From Norana najaformis (Eukaryota; Annelida; Clitellata; Crassiclitellata; Hormogastridae): a stretch of 64,000 bases of DNA. A program made the position numbers and the translations under genes. The stretch's first letter is position 1. The number at the start of each line of letters is the position of its first letter. Positions 42,276 to 54,559 of the stretch are shown here, piece by piece. Under the pieces are notes generated by a model, which made no database searches, was not told the origin of the DNA, and worked only from the letters and a program-made list of their open reading frames with translations. Where the stretch lies: the NCBI GenBank assembly GCA_964023275.1, contig OZ029917.1, positions 23,174,488-23,238,487 of the forward strand, given 5' to 3'.

Positions 42276-42954
42276 TACTCTAAACATACATAACTATCTT
42301 GAATATGTAGCATTCTGAGTGTGATGCATGTAAGAAGTTGTTCTGTACAATGATAATTCGCAGGCACTTTCGACTATCGCATGGCAGAAAATATAACAGT
42401 CCCACAGAGACCACTCAACTTTATCATGCCGGGACCATTCTATTCAATTTCGAAACCCAGATGCCTAATCCCAAGGAAGTTCTTTCTAAAGCAATCTAAT
42501 TTCCTTAAATTTCTCCATCGTCCAGCTTATTTGTCAAGAAATTCTCCTGTAGCATGACTGCGTTTCAGCCAAATCCGTTTTAGTCGAGCTAAAGTCAACA
42601 AACAATCTTTTAGCTACGACTATGCACTTAATGCTAAGACCTTTTGGCCCTTGAGTAGGCCTACGCGTGGCTCCGCTCTGTCGTCACGATGTCTCGTCAT
42701 CATGTATACGCCTTCAAGATACTCGAGTCTCGAACCTGAGTCGTTGCCCACAGTGTCTCTGTATCTGATCGACAGTCCAGTCTAAATATCTATTCGGTAC
42801 GTTACCTCCTACTAGCCAGTGTCAACGGGTAATTACGGAGTGCAAGGCGCGCCATGAAGCCGTTCCTGCTCACCGACAGACTGAACAGAGGCCGCATACT
42901 AAAGCAGCCTTTCTTTGTCCCTTTTGTGAATACATTGTCTTAAGACCGAGAGCA

Positions 42955-43060
42955 GACGGCTCCATTTCATCTTCTTCTCCTCTTCCTTCTCCTCCTCTTC
43001 AATCGCCTCTTCCTCCTCCTCTTCTTCCTCCTCCTCCTCCTCCTCTTCATTCGCCTCTTC
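42955..43060. repeat. (CCTCTT)n / poly-Glu repeat
   Basis: The minus strand would read a long Glu run in the frame 42899-43123. It is low complexity, and no flanking splice sites or conserved sequence support a gene. Confidence 0.7.
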
Positions 43061-43185
43061 CTCTGTCAGAACGATGACAAAGAAGGCAACTAAAAGCGCC
43101 CTCGTTGTACCACGATGGAGCAATTAGCGACCGGCTTTACTAGCTGCAGCCATCGTAGATCATATTTTTCTTCGGATTCTGTTAC

Positions 43186-43312
43186 CAGCTTTCCCCGTCT
43201 CGTCAGTTTCCTCCTGCTCTCGATCCCCCGACTCCTCTGGCGCCTCGTGGTTCTCGTGAGTTGATGAGTCATTAGTCGAGGTGGGGTCCTGCTGCAGGGT
43301 AAGCATCAAGTT
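43186..43312 (-). CDS. Candidate 3' exon, possibly of the Kv2 gene
   Basis: Minus strand: strong acceptor tctttttgtgcagag, open frame NLMLTLQQDPTSTNDSSTHE then acidic EESGDREQEETDE, and donor GCTG|gtaaca at 43186/43185. If the Kv2 exon at 45809-46849 is spliced at HLK|gttggt (about 45842), phase 0 would fit this exon. Kv2 C-terminal tails are long and poorly conserved, so the link is inference. It could be an exon of another gene or chance. Confidence 0.3.
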
Positions 43313-43387
43313 CTCTGCACAAAAAGAACGACAAACAAGCACAATAGGTTCTAGTTCGAGGCGTCGAATAAGAAAATTTATCGCGCA

Positions 43388-43706
43388 CTGTCTGCGCACT
43401 TTTTCCACGGAGACACTAACCAACTATCTGCATGGTTTGCCTACTTTTGGTGCTATATAAATTCTCTAATTCGCTCGTTCCATCGCTGGTTCCGTCGTTC
43501 ACTTACACACTTGCAGCGAGCATCTTAATATATACCACCGACTGATTCCTTGTGCATTATTACAGCTGAGCTATAGAAGTGGTACCTTGTCCTTTCGGAC
43601 CTGCCTTTCGTTATCCATGGAGATTTTGTACGCTGTTCTTAAAAAGTTCTCTCTGTGTTTGTGTGAACGGTTTTAATAAATGATTGAAGTTCTCGGATTA
43701 TTACAC
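43388..43706 (+). mobile_element. Possible solo LTR
   Basis: Begins TGTCTGCGC and ends ATTATTACA. It contains GCTATATAAATTC (about 43452) and, 220 bases on, AATAAA (about 43675), the order expected in an LTR. No clear target duplication, so this is weak. Confidence 0.25.
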
Positions 43707-44119
43707 TTGCGCATCTGTAGGAGAAGTGTGCATGCTTGTCTCACCTCTTGTGCTGTTAACCGTTCCAGCTTGCATTCGCGATTGAACGTCTTTGGCACCT
43801 TTCGTCTGAATCAGCAAAGCCAGCTTGGCTCTCTGAACAGCCTTCGTTAATCCCTAATGTGCACATATATGAAATAGAAATAGCCAATCTATAGGCCTAA
43901 GCATATGCATAAGCTACAAATTGAAAGTGACATACATATGTATGCATGCATGCGTATCTGGCTATGAATACAGAGCCTTTTTTGAACTTCGCAAAGGGAC
44001 TGAAACATGGCTATCTAACTATTTTAGAAGGTGCAACTTAAGATAGTCTGAAATGTTTCTTAAGCCATCTGCGGAAGAATAATACATAGTTTTAGTATAA
44101 ACATTCATATATTATGGTT

Positions 44120-44205
44120 AGCTATATCGGTTAAAGCGGACGTCAAGGCGCCTCTGTGCGTGAGGATGCGGGTTCGCATACCGAGGGTGGCTATATTTAA
44201 GAGAT
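44120..44205 (+). mobile_element. tRNA-like SINE head
   Basis: 'gctatatcggttaaagcgga' (A-box-like) then gatgcgggttcgcatacc (B-box-like) at tRNA-like spacing. The 3' part is replaced by the LINE copy that starts at 44213. Confidence 0.45.
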
Positions 44206-44212
44206 TTTAATC

Positions 44213-44400
44213 GCGTAATCGTAATCCCAAATTTCTGAAGTGCTACTTAAAAGCTAAGCGCAGGGCACCAGCTTATTCATGAGCATTGCGTCAAATCAGT
44301 GGGGTTGTCCAAAGATGCCATGTCAAGAACCAAGTCTTGTTGCCAGAAGACCAAAGAGACAAGGGGTAAGTAGCTGTTAGGGTGGGTTGTGTTTAAGCCG
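44213..44400 (-). mobile_element. 5'-truncated LINE 3' end, ATTACG-tail family, subtype 2
   Basis: Starts gcgtaatcgtaatccc on the plus strand. Related over its whole length to 2615-2805 (ggcaccagcttattca, ggttgtccaaagatgccat, gggtgggttgtgtttaagc). Confidence 0.8.
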
Positions 44401-45808
44401 AGAGCAACGGGCTAGCACGGTCCGTACACGGAGTCGTTAAATGGCGTGGCGCCCATTCAAACGGGCAGCGGTGGTGAAGGATGTCACCCGACAAAATGAT
44501 TGATAAGTGAGGAGGGTCGCGCCATACAGTCGCTATAGAAACACATGTAGGCCTACATTTACATTTAACCTGTGCATAACGAATCTTTAAAAATGGCCTT
44601 AATGTCCGGGAGAAGATTTTAGTTTGCAGCCCATATTCATCCAGTACTTTGGGATTCATCCTTTGCCGACTCAAGGGCCTAAGAGAAAGAATGGACGCCT
44701 CCCAGTTGCATGACTTTACTCGTTCTACGCGCTACATGTTATATGTTAAGGCCTACATTATCAGTGCGGCGACATTAAGTTCAGGCCTATAATTGTGTCA
44801 TGTCATATACGTGTTATTGGCGAGCTTTGGTGTTGAAATGTAACTGAATTGTTTAGCGCCCATCATAGATAACTCGAGCATTAATTCCGATGCAGATGTG
44901 TAATGTGCCATTAGTTTTTGCGAATCGGAGACAAATCATTTGCGATCATTTTTCAGTGCATTAGCGCTAATACGTCGATGGGGTTGTCACGCGCCATTAC
45001 CATAAACAAGCACACACGCTGTGGAATTAAGAGGCAAACTCCCGCCGGAAGCTCAAATATCCGTTTCATACACGTGCTGTCACCCTCGCTTGACCATGCA
45101 GGCACGGCTGTTGGAAGACTGAGGAGTCGGAATAATCAGTGAGGTCGTTGTTATGACAACAGTCCGCGATCAATCATTACAAATGTAGTTGGGATTTGTG
45201 TAAAACTCCAACATTTTAAAAATGCAGCCTGTTTTTACGCTCAGTGGACAGGGAACTTAACCCCATACATAGTTTAGGTCGGGTACGTCAGTTGCTATGA
45301 TTCCTTCATTGCTCGTACATTTGTGCACCACGGGGCAGTGCTTGTCTTACTAACTTACTTACTTATCGTCATTCAACTGGTAAAATTGTTGATGTAGGCG
45401 TGTCAACGACACGTGGACACGCCGTCTTCTTCAGCGCTGTAGCTATCCTGGCGTGTAGTACGGTTGACATTTGTTTAAGTTTGTTGTAGGTCCAGAGATA
45501 TTTTTTCAACATATGCTTCCTTTTCTTTTCCTGCTTGCAACTTCTCTGCCCTCCCTTTAGAAATGGACCATGGGTTTAGCATCATCGTCTGTCATTAGCT
45601 TGTCTAAAGGCTGAAATGCAGCGCACTCAGACTCCTTGTCTGCGTTGCAAAATGTCCATTTTTTATAGCCAATGTGCAGTGCCCTTGTATCGACCTTATT
45701 CGCTAAACCAGCCAAAATAGTCAGCATGTCGAAAATCATGTAATATGTGGTCTATGCAAAACAAGCCAAATGGTAAAGCTTCCTAAAATTATAAAATGCA
45801 GATGCTTG
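44400..45808. other. Region between the LINE copy and the Kv2 exon
   Basis: No supported gene. A 60-codon minus-strand ORF at 45557-45739 (YKKWTFCNADKESECAAF) looks protein-like but is isolated and unrecognised. It may be part of an old transposon or a missed Kv2 exon. Confidence 0.4.
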
Positions 45809-48356
45809 TTAGTAAAATGACAGAAGCAGGTGTAGACCAACCTTCAGATGAAACCGCGATACATTATCAGTTCGCATGACTTCAGGAGCCAGATAAGGGT
45901 TTAGCTTATCCTCTAATGGGTTCAGCGTTCTTTTGGCTGGTTTCCCAGCGCGGCCTTGACCAGGGTCTTTCACTTCCGGTGGGCGTTGACTTAAGTCTAG
46001 GCGTCGTCCTGCGTTGTCCCCGCTGGGGCTGTTCCGGCAATCAAAGCCCGTGTCTCCATCATCGCGGACGGTGAGTGACACGATACTTCCATCGAATTTA
46101 GCTCTGGCAAGTGCCTCGCGTCGCTTGAGCCCCTTCTCTCGACGCATCTGGTCTTTGTAGTATTCGGCGAAGTTGTTGACGATGATGGGAATGGGCAGGG
46201 CAATGACGAGAACCCCACAGACGCAGCAGGCGGCGCCGACAATCTTACCCCAGGCCGTCTTCGGGGCGATGTCCCCATACCCGACCGTTGTCATCGTAAT
46301 GACAGCCCACCAGAACGTCTCTGGAATGCTAACGAACTGCTTCGAGTTCTCGTCCTTCTCGGCGAAGTAGGCGAGGCTGGAGAAGAGCAGAACTCCGATG
46401 GCGAGGAACATCATCAAGAGCCCGAGCTCCTTGTAGCTGCGGCGCAGCGTGTATCCAAGCGACTGGAGTCCGGTGGAGTGCCTCGCCAGCTTCAGTATCC
46501 GCAGTATCCGCATGATCCGGAAGATCTGGACGACACGGCGAACGTTCTGGAACTGTTCGGTGCGGCTGTTGGACTCGTCGAGGCCGAGCGAGATGTAATA
46601 GGGAAGGATGGCGAGCAGATCGATAATGTTGAGCGGAGCCTTAAAGAACTTCCATTTACTCGGTGACGCCCAGAAGCGAAGGACATATTCCAGGGTGAAC
46701 CAACCGATGCAAGAGCCTTCGATGACAGTCAGATGAGGATTGTCCGTCAGATTTCCGTTCTTGTCCAAGCTTTGCATGCTGGGAATTGTGTTTAGGGTCA
46801 AGGCAACGGTTGAGGCAACGATGAAAAATATTGAGACAATAGCTACCACCTGAAAATACAAGAAAGACATTGTCTACCCCTGGAAACAGACTCTGTATAA
46901 ACAGGTCAGACTGGAACAAGTGGCTGAGCTCAGAAACGGTTGCCAATAATCGAAAAAAAATGTGAGTGCTGAAGAAATTTTAAATTGCACATCAAACTGA
47001 ACACCTCTTGTATGCATGTATGTATTAAGACACTTACTGTAGCACCTTTTAAGTACATCTCAAAAGCGCAGTACACAAGGCTGTCTATCCGATCTAAACA
47101 GGTACGTTTCCAGGTAAGCATAAAATGTATTTTGAGCAAGTCTAAGTAAACAGTCGGCTACTGAATGATCCAGGAGGACCACCACACAGGAGAACGAGCA
47201 GTCGATGAGCCACACTTTTGAGGCATCTAAAGAGTGCGCGAAGTATTACCTTGTCATCAAGGGCGTCGACACAATAGGCTAGTGTGCCATGGCTCTCTTT
47301 TTACAACCTGGGACCGGAAAAGACGTCCTTTTAGCTCGTCTCCCTTTTTTACTCTGAAGATTTGAATTTAGGTGGCAGATCGGCACTCTTCATACAATGC
47401 AGACATGGTGCAACACACTTAAACAATTCTCAACTAGCCACGTACCCGATTGGATTACCGTCAGTAGAATAGTACGCATCTTGGTGCCAACGCAGCCCTG
47501 CATTCTTCTTGGATTAGTAGATGATTACCAACGCAATTTTGGATGTCAAAGCACGTGTCCTGCCGTTGGACTACTGTGATCGTGTTTGCGCCTCACTCGA
47601 AAGATCCTTCAATCACTGAGGATCTTCTGAAGGGGCGTGTAAACAAATGTGTTACCTTTGCCTTTTAGACATTTGGTGCACAAAAATACGCCATAATCTT
47701 GGGTTATAAAAGCACACCTACTGTAAACAGCCTGTCAGCAACATGTTGCATCGGATGACGAGTGGAAAATTTCAACTTATGTGCAGCCAGCGCAGACTAA
47801 TCCTGTGTATCCCGGTGTGACGAACCACAAATTAAGTAATCTCCAGTACTAGTCCGGGTTCGAACTTGCTTGTTTCAGCTTTTTAGCCTTTGCAAGTTTA
47901 CTTCACAGACTAAAACGGAGGCTATAACTTTTGAGACACTATGCTTAGCTTAGTTTTACACTTATTTAAAGTAACTATTCAGTATTTCACTTATACTATT
48001 ATCTTGTTCTGATCCAACTTGTAGCCTAATGACACTGCTGCAGTATGGAATGTCACAGTTTTTTTTAGCTAATTGTGCTTTCAAAATACTTTAAAAACTA
48101 TTTTGCACCTCACTGGTAAATATTCATTTACAGGATGACAGAGAACACATGGCATTCCACTCGCAAGTCTTGGATCAGAAGCCCTTTTGGCCTAACTTTT
48201 ATTGAGGTATTTCGATTTAGGTGTTGAACGTAGTATTGTAATCTTGAATAAATACAAACACGAGTAATCAGAATCATTAGTAGGGCTACAAGAATGTACT
48301 AATGTACTCAGCGCCTCAGATTCATATGTACTGACATTGTGCGAATAGTAAGTGCT

Positions 48357-48396
<40 letters not shown>

Positions 48397-51300
48397 AGAT
48401 CCGATAGCCACTACCAAGAGCCAGATGTCCTTTCTTTCTCTACACATTTTAATGTGACTTAATGTTAAAAGTGGAGAACCAAACAGGATAAGAGACTCCT
48501 GAGTTCTCTGTGCGCGCCTGTTTCAGCGTTAGGGCCAGCGGGGGCCAGAGGGCCGGTTCCCCAAATAAACTCCCTGGAAACGCTAGCTATGGGGCCTTGG
48601 ATCTGCAATCATCAAAATTTGGTTCGCAGAGCCAACTCTTCCAACTGTATCAGTGGCAAAGCAACTACAAGGAATGCAGAGGATATTCCTCGAATTTGAG
48701 CCAATATGACTTTCCTCGGATAACCTACAGCAGAATAGTGCCTCTGCTAACTCAAAGCTAGTGTCTTAGGCGCAGGAAAACCATGCAGTATTCTGAAGCT
48801 GTCACTGCTGACGTCAGCAGCGACGTCACGGTTGACGTACTTATACAATTCGCAAAAAACCTGCTTGAGAATAACCTAGTTAATCGGCAACTTACAGGTC
48901 ATTAGCCCATTCTGTCCCCCCTCTTGTGTTACTTTTGAGTTTAGGCCTACCTCCCCGAATTTTAAATACTGGAGCCGACACGGCATTACTAATGAACTTG
49001 GTTTGGAGCAATGGAGGACAGAAGGCAACAGACGATTATGAAGATGAGAAATGTTTTAATTATCTCCTGTGCAGCTGATCGACTTTGACGACTGTTTGTT
49101 TCCTACGACAGCAGATTACTCTGGGACAGTAAGGCATACAGCATTTCTGCGCTCCAGTATGCTTCACTCTGTCTCCCTGGCTGTCCACCTGTCTTTGCCT
49201 GTTGATGCCTCTTCTGATACACGTGTTCTTGTAGATGTGTATGTATCTGTAATCCACGTACGTGTAGGCCTATCTGTCTGTTCGTATGTCGCCTGTCTTG
49301 TCTGCCTGGTGGTGTACATCCATATCCTTCCGTCATCATCCGACGCTTTCCATGTTTGTACTTCAGCTGTCGACGTCTGTCTGTTTGTATAATTCCCGCT
49401 GATGAAAGAAAATTCTCACACACTAATTTGTACGAAGACCATTTAGTCGCTCTTTCACGAATTTGATGGTAACATATATTTTTCTGTGCACGACTTAGAG
49501 AAACCGAATTCCTCAGATAACTTTAGTAAGCCCAGCGAAAACCTAATCAATCGAAATGGGTTACATGTGTATTTAAGTATGCATAATTAATTGTACTTTT
49601 ATACATTAATTTTTTTTATAAACCATATTGAAGTGTACTTATATACATTAACAATAAAATATGTGTGCATAATTATATAACAAGAGAGGAGAGAGAAAAA
49701 AAGAGAACAGAAGAGGCTGACACGAACAGACAGACAGAAATACACTGAAAGATGGAGATGAACATAAAAATAGGCCTATAGTTTTAAGACAAGAAAGCTA
49801 AAGCTAAAGTTAAAAATAAGAAGGGATAGGAATTGGTATTGAGATGCGTAAAGGGTTGGCTTGTGGATTGAAATAGAGATGGGGCTGAGATTGGAAACGA
49901 AGATGGAAAAGGGTATGGAGGTGGAAATTGAATTGGAGTGTGAACAGAGAAGGTGATGGAGGTGGGTGGGAATAAGAATAAGAAAAGGATACTAATAATA
50001 ATATGAAACTGGAGTTGAATGTGCAGGCAGGCAGGTGCTCTTGCAGAGGGACCATAAGCTACAGAAGGAAAGAGATAGAGGAAGAGATTGGGAAGACTCT
50101 GTGGCCATCTGTCTGAGACGAAGATCGCCTTTCCAGAGTGCGATTTCTAAGACTATATCGAATTCATTGGAAGCAAAATTTCCGTAAATCGCGTTACGGT
50201 GTCACCTAATCGAATCAGAGACGTTTCTGACTGAATACGTGTCATTCGAACGGAAATTCTGCATGGTATACGTTTAACGAACCCCTTACAAGACCGATGA
50301 ACACCTGTTGCTCAATCGCCAGCTATCGTAATCGTAATCGTAATTCCAAAATTTCTACAGCGCCCAACGAAAGCCACGTCGAGGGGACCAGCTTATTCAC
50401 AGGCGCTCTGTCAAAACAAAATCGATAGGCAAAGGGGTTCGGTTCCAGGTCAAGATCCAAAAGTCAGACGGAGAGAGGCAGCTATGGGGGATGGTGTGTG
50501 GGGTTGGAGAGGAGAGAGATAAGAGGAAGAAGGGTTGTCAGGATAGGATCTGCGAAAGAGGAATCTTTTCAACTAATTTCAAGGGCCTTTCTCTCCAACG
50601 TTGGCGCTTTCGAAAAACATCAAAGAAAGCGACATTCTCTATACATTGAAATGTTAGTAACGCCCGATACATTCTTAGAGATTGGTCGTTCATCTGGACA
50701 ATATATTGGCAGACAAATTGATGAATGAACGAATGAACGAACGGATTAAAGGACGAACGAACGAGCTTGTGAGCAGTCCATCCACCCATCCATCCACCCA
50801 TCCATCCATCTATCCATCCTCATTATAACTATCTTTCTATTAAAGTAATAAATAATTCAATGAATTCACGAATCAACGATAATTGAAATAACGTAGGCCT
50901 ATGAATCATTCATATATAGAAACATCAATGAACCAACCAACCAATCAATTACGAAATTAATTAACCTAACCAAACAATACGTCGACCAAACGATTCAATT
51001 AAAAAAAGCTCGAACGATCGATCGATCAATGAGTTAATTGTTGCCTCACTTACCCGCGCAGCTTTCGAGGTCTGCGGTTTCTCCAGCAAATCCCACGTCT
51101 TTCGTTGCCACGTGGCACAACATCCGTTGTCGCTGAATCCCTCTTCCGTCGGTCCTTTAATACTGTCTGACTCCTTCCTCATCTCTTCGAAGACGTTCTC
51201 CTTGCGCTGGTGGTACAGATGTTGGCAACACGGCTCCAGGTAGAGCTCGTCGACGCCCCAGTATTCCAGATCGTCGCTGAACGACAGCACGCACATCTCT

Positions 51301-51740
51301 TCCACGAGATGCAACTTTCCAGTTCGATAGAAGTTGAGGATCGAGGCAAAGGACTTGGGATGGCGGTCGAAGAAGAACTCGACACAGCAGTCTTCCTCTA
51401 TCCGTATATCGTCGCACAGCTCCAGGAACGAATCGAGCGACGTGCACTGGCGCAGCCGACCAAGACGCGTGTGAGGCATTCGTTCCAGGGTCTTCCAGGT
51501 GACCTCGTGTCGCACCCCGCCGACGTTCAGCAACGCCCTTCTCGACCCATTCATCTGTCGCAGGATTTCATAGCCAGGGTCGATCGGCGTCAGAAACGCA
51601 GGGGTGCTGCGCGGTGACGTCTCTTCCGCTGGAATACTGAGTCTATCCTCACTGACGGCCAGTGACGAACGGGGTTTCTCCCCCGTCGGGCTCACAGGTG
51701 CGGTGGGTGGGGTGGGGTGACCTAGTGCAGGGTAATTCAT
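45809..51740 (-). CDS. Shab: Kv2/Shab-type voltage-gated K+ channel, two coding exons
   Basis: Exon 1 is 51740-51054 (minus), exon 2 is 46849-45809; donor CGG|gtaagt, acceptor tgtattttcag, phase 0, giving 575 aa as modelled. Exon 1 holds the T1 tetramerisation domain ([55 protein letters not shown]). Exon 2 has S1 ([17 protein letters not shown]), S4 with regularly spaced arginines ([20 protein letters not shown]), the pore TMTTVGYGD and S6 with [13 protein letters not shown]. An intron just before S1 is also found in KCNB genes. An in-frame TGA lies four codons upstream of the chosen ATG. An unusual EEDCCVE insert precedes FFFDRHP. The C-terminus is short for Shab, so more 3' exons are likely. 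Known role: delayed-rectifier current. Confidence 0.93.
46850..51053 (-). other. 4.2-kb intron of the Kv2 gene
   Basis: It contains (AAAT)n at 48358-48398, a CCTGTCT-type region at 49140-49390 and a GGA-rich stretch at 49680-50060. A subtype 1 LINE fragment lies at 50324-50560, with GAAC/ATCC tandem repeats at 50720-50815. A block at about 47038-47110 (gtagcaccttttaagtac) resembles 6048-6080 and 11565-11600 and is probably another dispersed repeat. Confidence 0.6.
50324..50560 (-). mobile_element. 5'-truncated LINE 3' end, ATTACG-tail family, subtype 1
   Basis: Three CGTAAT units on the plus strand, then aaatttctacagcgcccaac, ggggaccagcttattcac and gataggcaaaggggttcgg. Same orientation as the host Kv2 gene. 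Confidence 0.85.
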
Positions 51741-54120
51741 TACGAAGCCTCAAAGTTCATCAAGGCCAAACGACGTTTGCAACTGTAACAGCGCCAAGAC
51801 ATTGTCTACAAGAAAACATTTTATTAATTAAATATTCATTCAGTTAAGCAACTCATCTCTTAGCTGCTTCGTTCGGTCAGTTAGTCAGTCAGTCAGTAAA
51901 TAAGTACTTTATGCAGTTATCCATTCAGTCTTTTGGTCAACAATTGATTTCTGTAGATATCCTATAGCAGCAATGTAAATCTTAGCAAAAACTATCGCAG
52001 TCAGACAGTAATTAGAAAAGTTCTCTGTCCTCAGTATTATTATCTCCTGAACACAGTATACCTAGACCTATCCATAATATCGCCACAAGCAGAATGCTAC
52101 TACCTGGCAAAATGCGTGTGATCAAACGACCCTGGAATGCACGAGCGCTCAAGTGATGACAGTAAGATGTATTGATCGGGCAATCTGCATATATGTACTC
52201 AAGACAAGTCACATCGGATTGAATATTCAATTATATCAGAACCGACACATTTCCATTCTACGCCTGAGTTTTTATCAGATAGTCACGAAATCAAACAATG
52301 AACTCTCGACATCTGTCGATATTTTCTCCCATGGCCATTACTACTATCACGCCAAAGAAACATACAATCTGGTTCTACATTCTGCAGACTCCGAATATGG
52401 TGCCCATCGATCGATAAAAACTCCGTTCATCTTCTGGAGGTCGATGCACCCAATCTGGCACATAAGACCTTCCCCAACCTTCTGCTGTTTTCCGTTTTAC
52501 GAATTTATTAGCAACTTCTTTCAGAATCAAATCGATCAGTGCATCACTGAAAGCTTGATGTAGAAGTTATGTCATCATGACGTATTTAATTTGCATCAGT
52601 TCACGGTTCTTCAGTAACGGATAAATAAAACTTGCAGACTAGAGTTTTTTCGTTTTTGGAAGAGAAAGGCCCCCCATTGTGTCCGCTATTCAGCCGGGCT
52701 ACTCATTACGCGCACTTTTTCAATGTTTCCATGGCTACCATTAATTGGCCTCATACTTCGTAATTTTTCAAGGATCTCCCAGGGAAAACAAAATACGTCC
52801 CCGTTTGTGTGGGTCCTACGTCAGTTCGGTTTCTGTTTACAGAGAATCGAACATACCGGACACATAGAACTAATTCTCTATGGAGTGGTAACATCCGGAA
52901 ACAATAGGCAAATGGCTAACTTAAGCGCGTGTAGTATTTATTTGGTAACATTTGTATAGCGCCAATATTTAGTGACAGGCATTAATAGATGACGCTATGC
53001 ACATGTTCTTTATGAGGTGGCCCAACAGTTTTCTACAAAGTTACCGTTTCAGGGAACCTTTAGAAATGGGTGTACTAGAATGAATGAAGCAAATACAACA
53101 TATTTAGTGACCACCAAGGTTTCTCACTGTCGTAAGGTTCAACAGTGCGATCTACTATATGCCGGAATCGAACCCCAGTCGTGGATGTGACAGGCTGGCG
53201 CCTTAGCCACTTTTAGCAGATCTAAACGTCCCGAGGCCCTGAATGCTCCATCTATATTTCCTTTGAGAGGCTCGTCATCTGAGACGCCTTTCGACGTCAA
53301 AACTTGTTTCTTCTAATCACAGTATAAGTTATTTATTAGATTATATCATTATTTCATTCCCCCGAAGCCCAACAACCGCAGCCGAGCAGAGGTCTGCTGG
53401 ACAGAACAGCCTGAATGTGCCGTACAATCGTTACGACGCATTACTTGATATGCTGCCTGCTTTGATCAAATGTAGTCTAAGCAACAGGTACGGAAGCTCA
53501 CAGCGTTTCGCTCTTAACAAGTGGACACTCGCCCACTAGTTACTACAAGGACGTAAATTATCTAATAGGCGCTAGGCAGATCTAGTCGTCATCAACACTT
53601 TCCTCTGGCTATCGAACGGCCAAGAGCAAAATAACAAACACGACGTGTCCCTTGTGTTCTTCCGTAGACAGTCCCGCTCGGAGGCCTGTGCGACGCGGAC
53701 GGTCAGCGCCGTCCGTAGGACCGTCGGTCGTTCAGCGTACGCCGCCGTATTGTGCTAGAAATGCCCGAAACAGGCAGCTGCTGCAGCCGTAGACTCGCTT
53801 TGAGCCGCGAAGAATAATTGTCGGTTAATGTCCCCTTAGAAAACAAAGCCACGCTGTCGCCAGTGGCTATTTCATTCGCGTCGCAGGATGGCTATCACTC
53901 GGAGCTCGTGGCCAGATGGGATGGCCCTCCCCTGGCGATAGCAGTTATCATCTCCTGAAAGCGGCGGCGGCAGCCGGTTGTATATTCGGGGAATTGTGGC
54001 GACGATTTGCGCTTGCAGCACGATGCACTATCGCCTGCCAAGGATTGGCAGTTGGAAAACAAAGAATGCAATCGAACACAACACCGCCACTGTCGCCAGC
54101 CATAACATTAATTTAATTAT
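51741..54120. other. Upstream region of the Kv2 gene, with a CpG-rich segment
   Basis: No supported gene. The 136-codon ORF at 52153-52563 has no recognisable motif. An antisense tRNA-like SINE head (ggaatcgaaccccagtcg) lies at about 53150-53225. At 53650-53800 the sequence becomes CpG-rich with hairpins (gacggtcagcgccgtc). As it lies 2 kb upstream of the minus-strand Kv2 start, it is a possible promoter, but this is inference. Confidence 0.4.
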
Positions 54121-54130
54121 TTCACTGCAT

Positions 54131-54132
<2 letters not shown>

Positions 54133-54192
<60 letters not shown>

Positions 54193-54204
54193 CTCTCTCT
54201 CTCT
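54133..54204. repeat. (CT)n microsatellite
   Basis: About 28 CT units at 54133-54188 with a short interrupted extension. Overlapping ORFs on both strands are artefacts. Confidence 0.95.
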
Positions 54205-54559
54205 TCCTGTAAGTATGGATAGTTCGCCGTTGGTTTGTTCGTCTGTGCCTCTGTCCATCTGCCAGACCAACTAACCATCGCTGTCTCGCTGCCTCTTGTG
54301 TATTGATCGATCGATTAATGAACAAATAAGTGAATGAATTGTTTATTCTAATGATTGACTGATTGACTTCCAAGCTGATTTACAGCTTGTTTCATTGTTT
54401 TAATCGATTGTTTTGATTGCTTGTCTTGATTGCTCGTTTTGATTGAATGAATGATTGATTGATTGACTGAATGAATGTATGAACGAAGGAACGAGCAAAC
54501 GAACGAATGAACACAACATAAGTTATGAAGGGTTTTAATTTAAGTGATTCTGAAGACAT

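Noticed and set aside
42899-43123. Poly-Glu ORF on the minus strand
   Set aside because: Low-complexity repeat without splice or motif support.
52153-52563. 136-codon plus-strand ORF
   Set aside because: No recognisable motif, unusual composition, no splice context.
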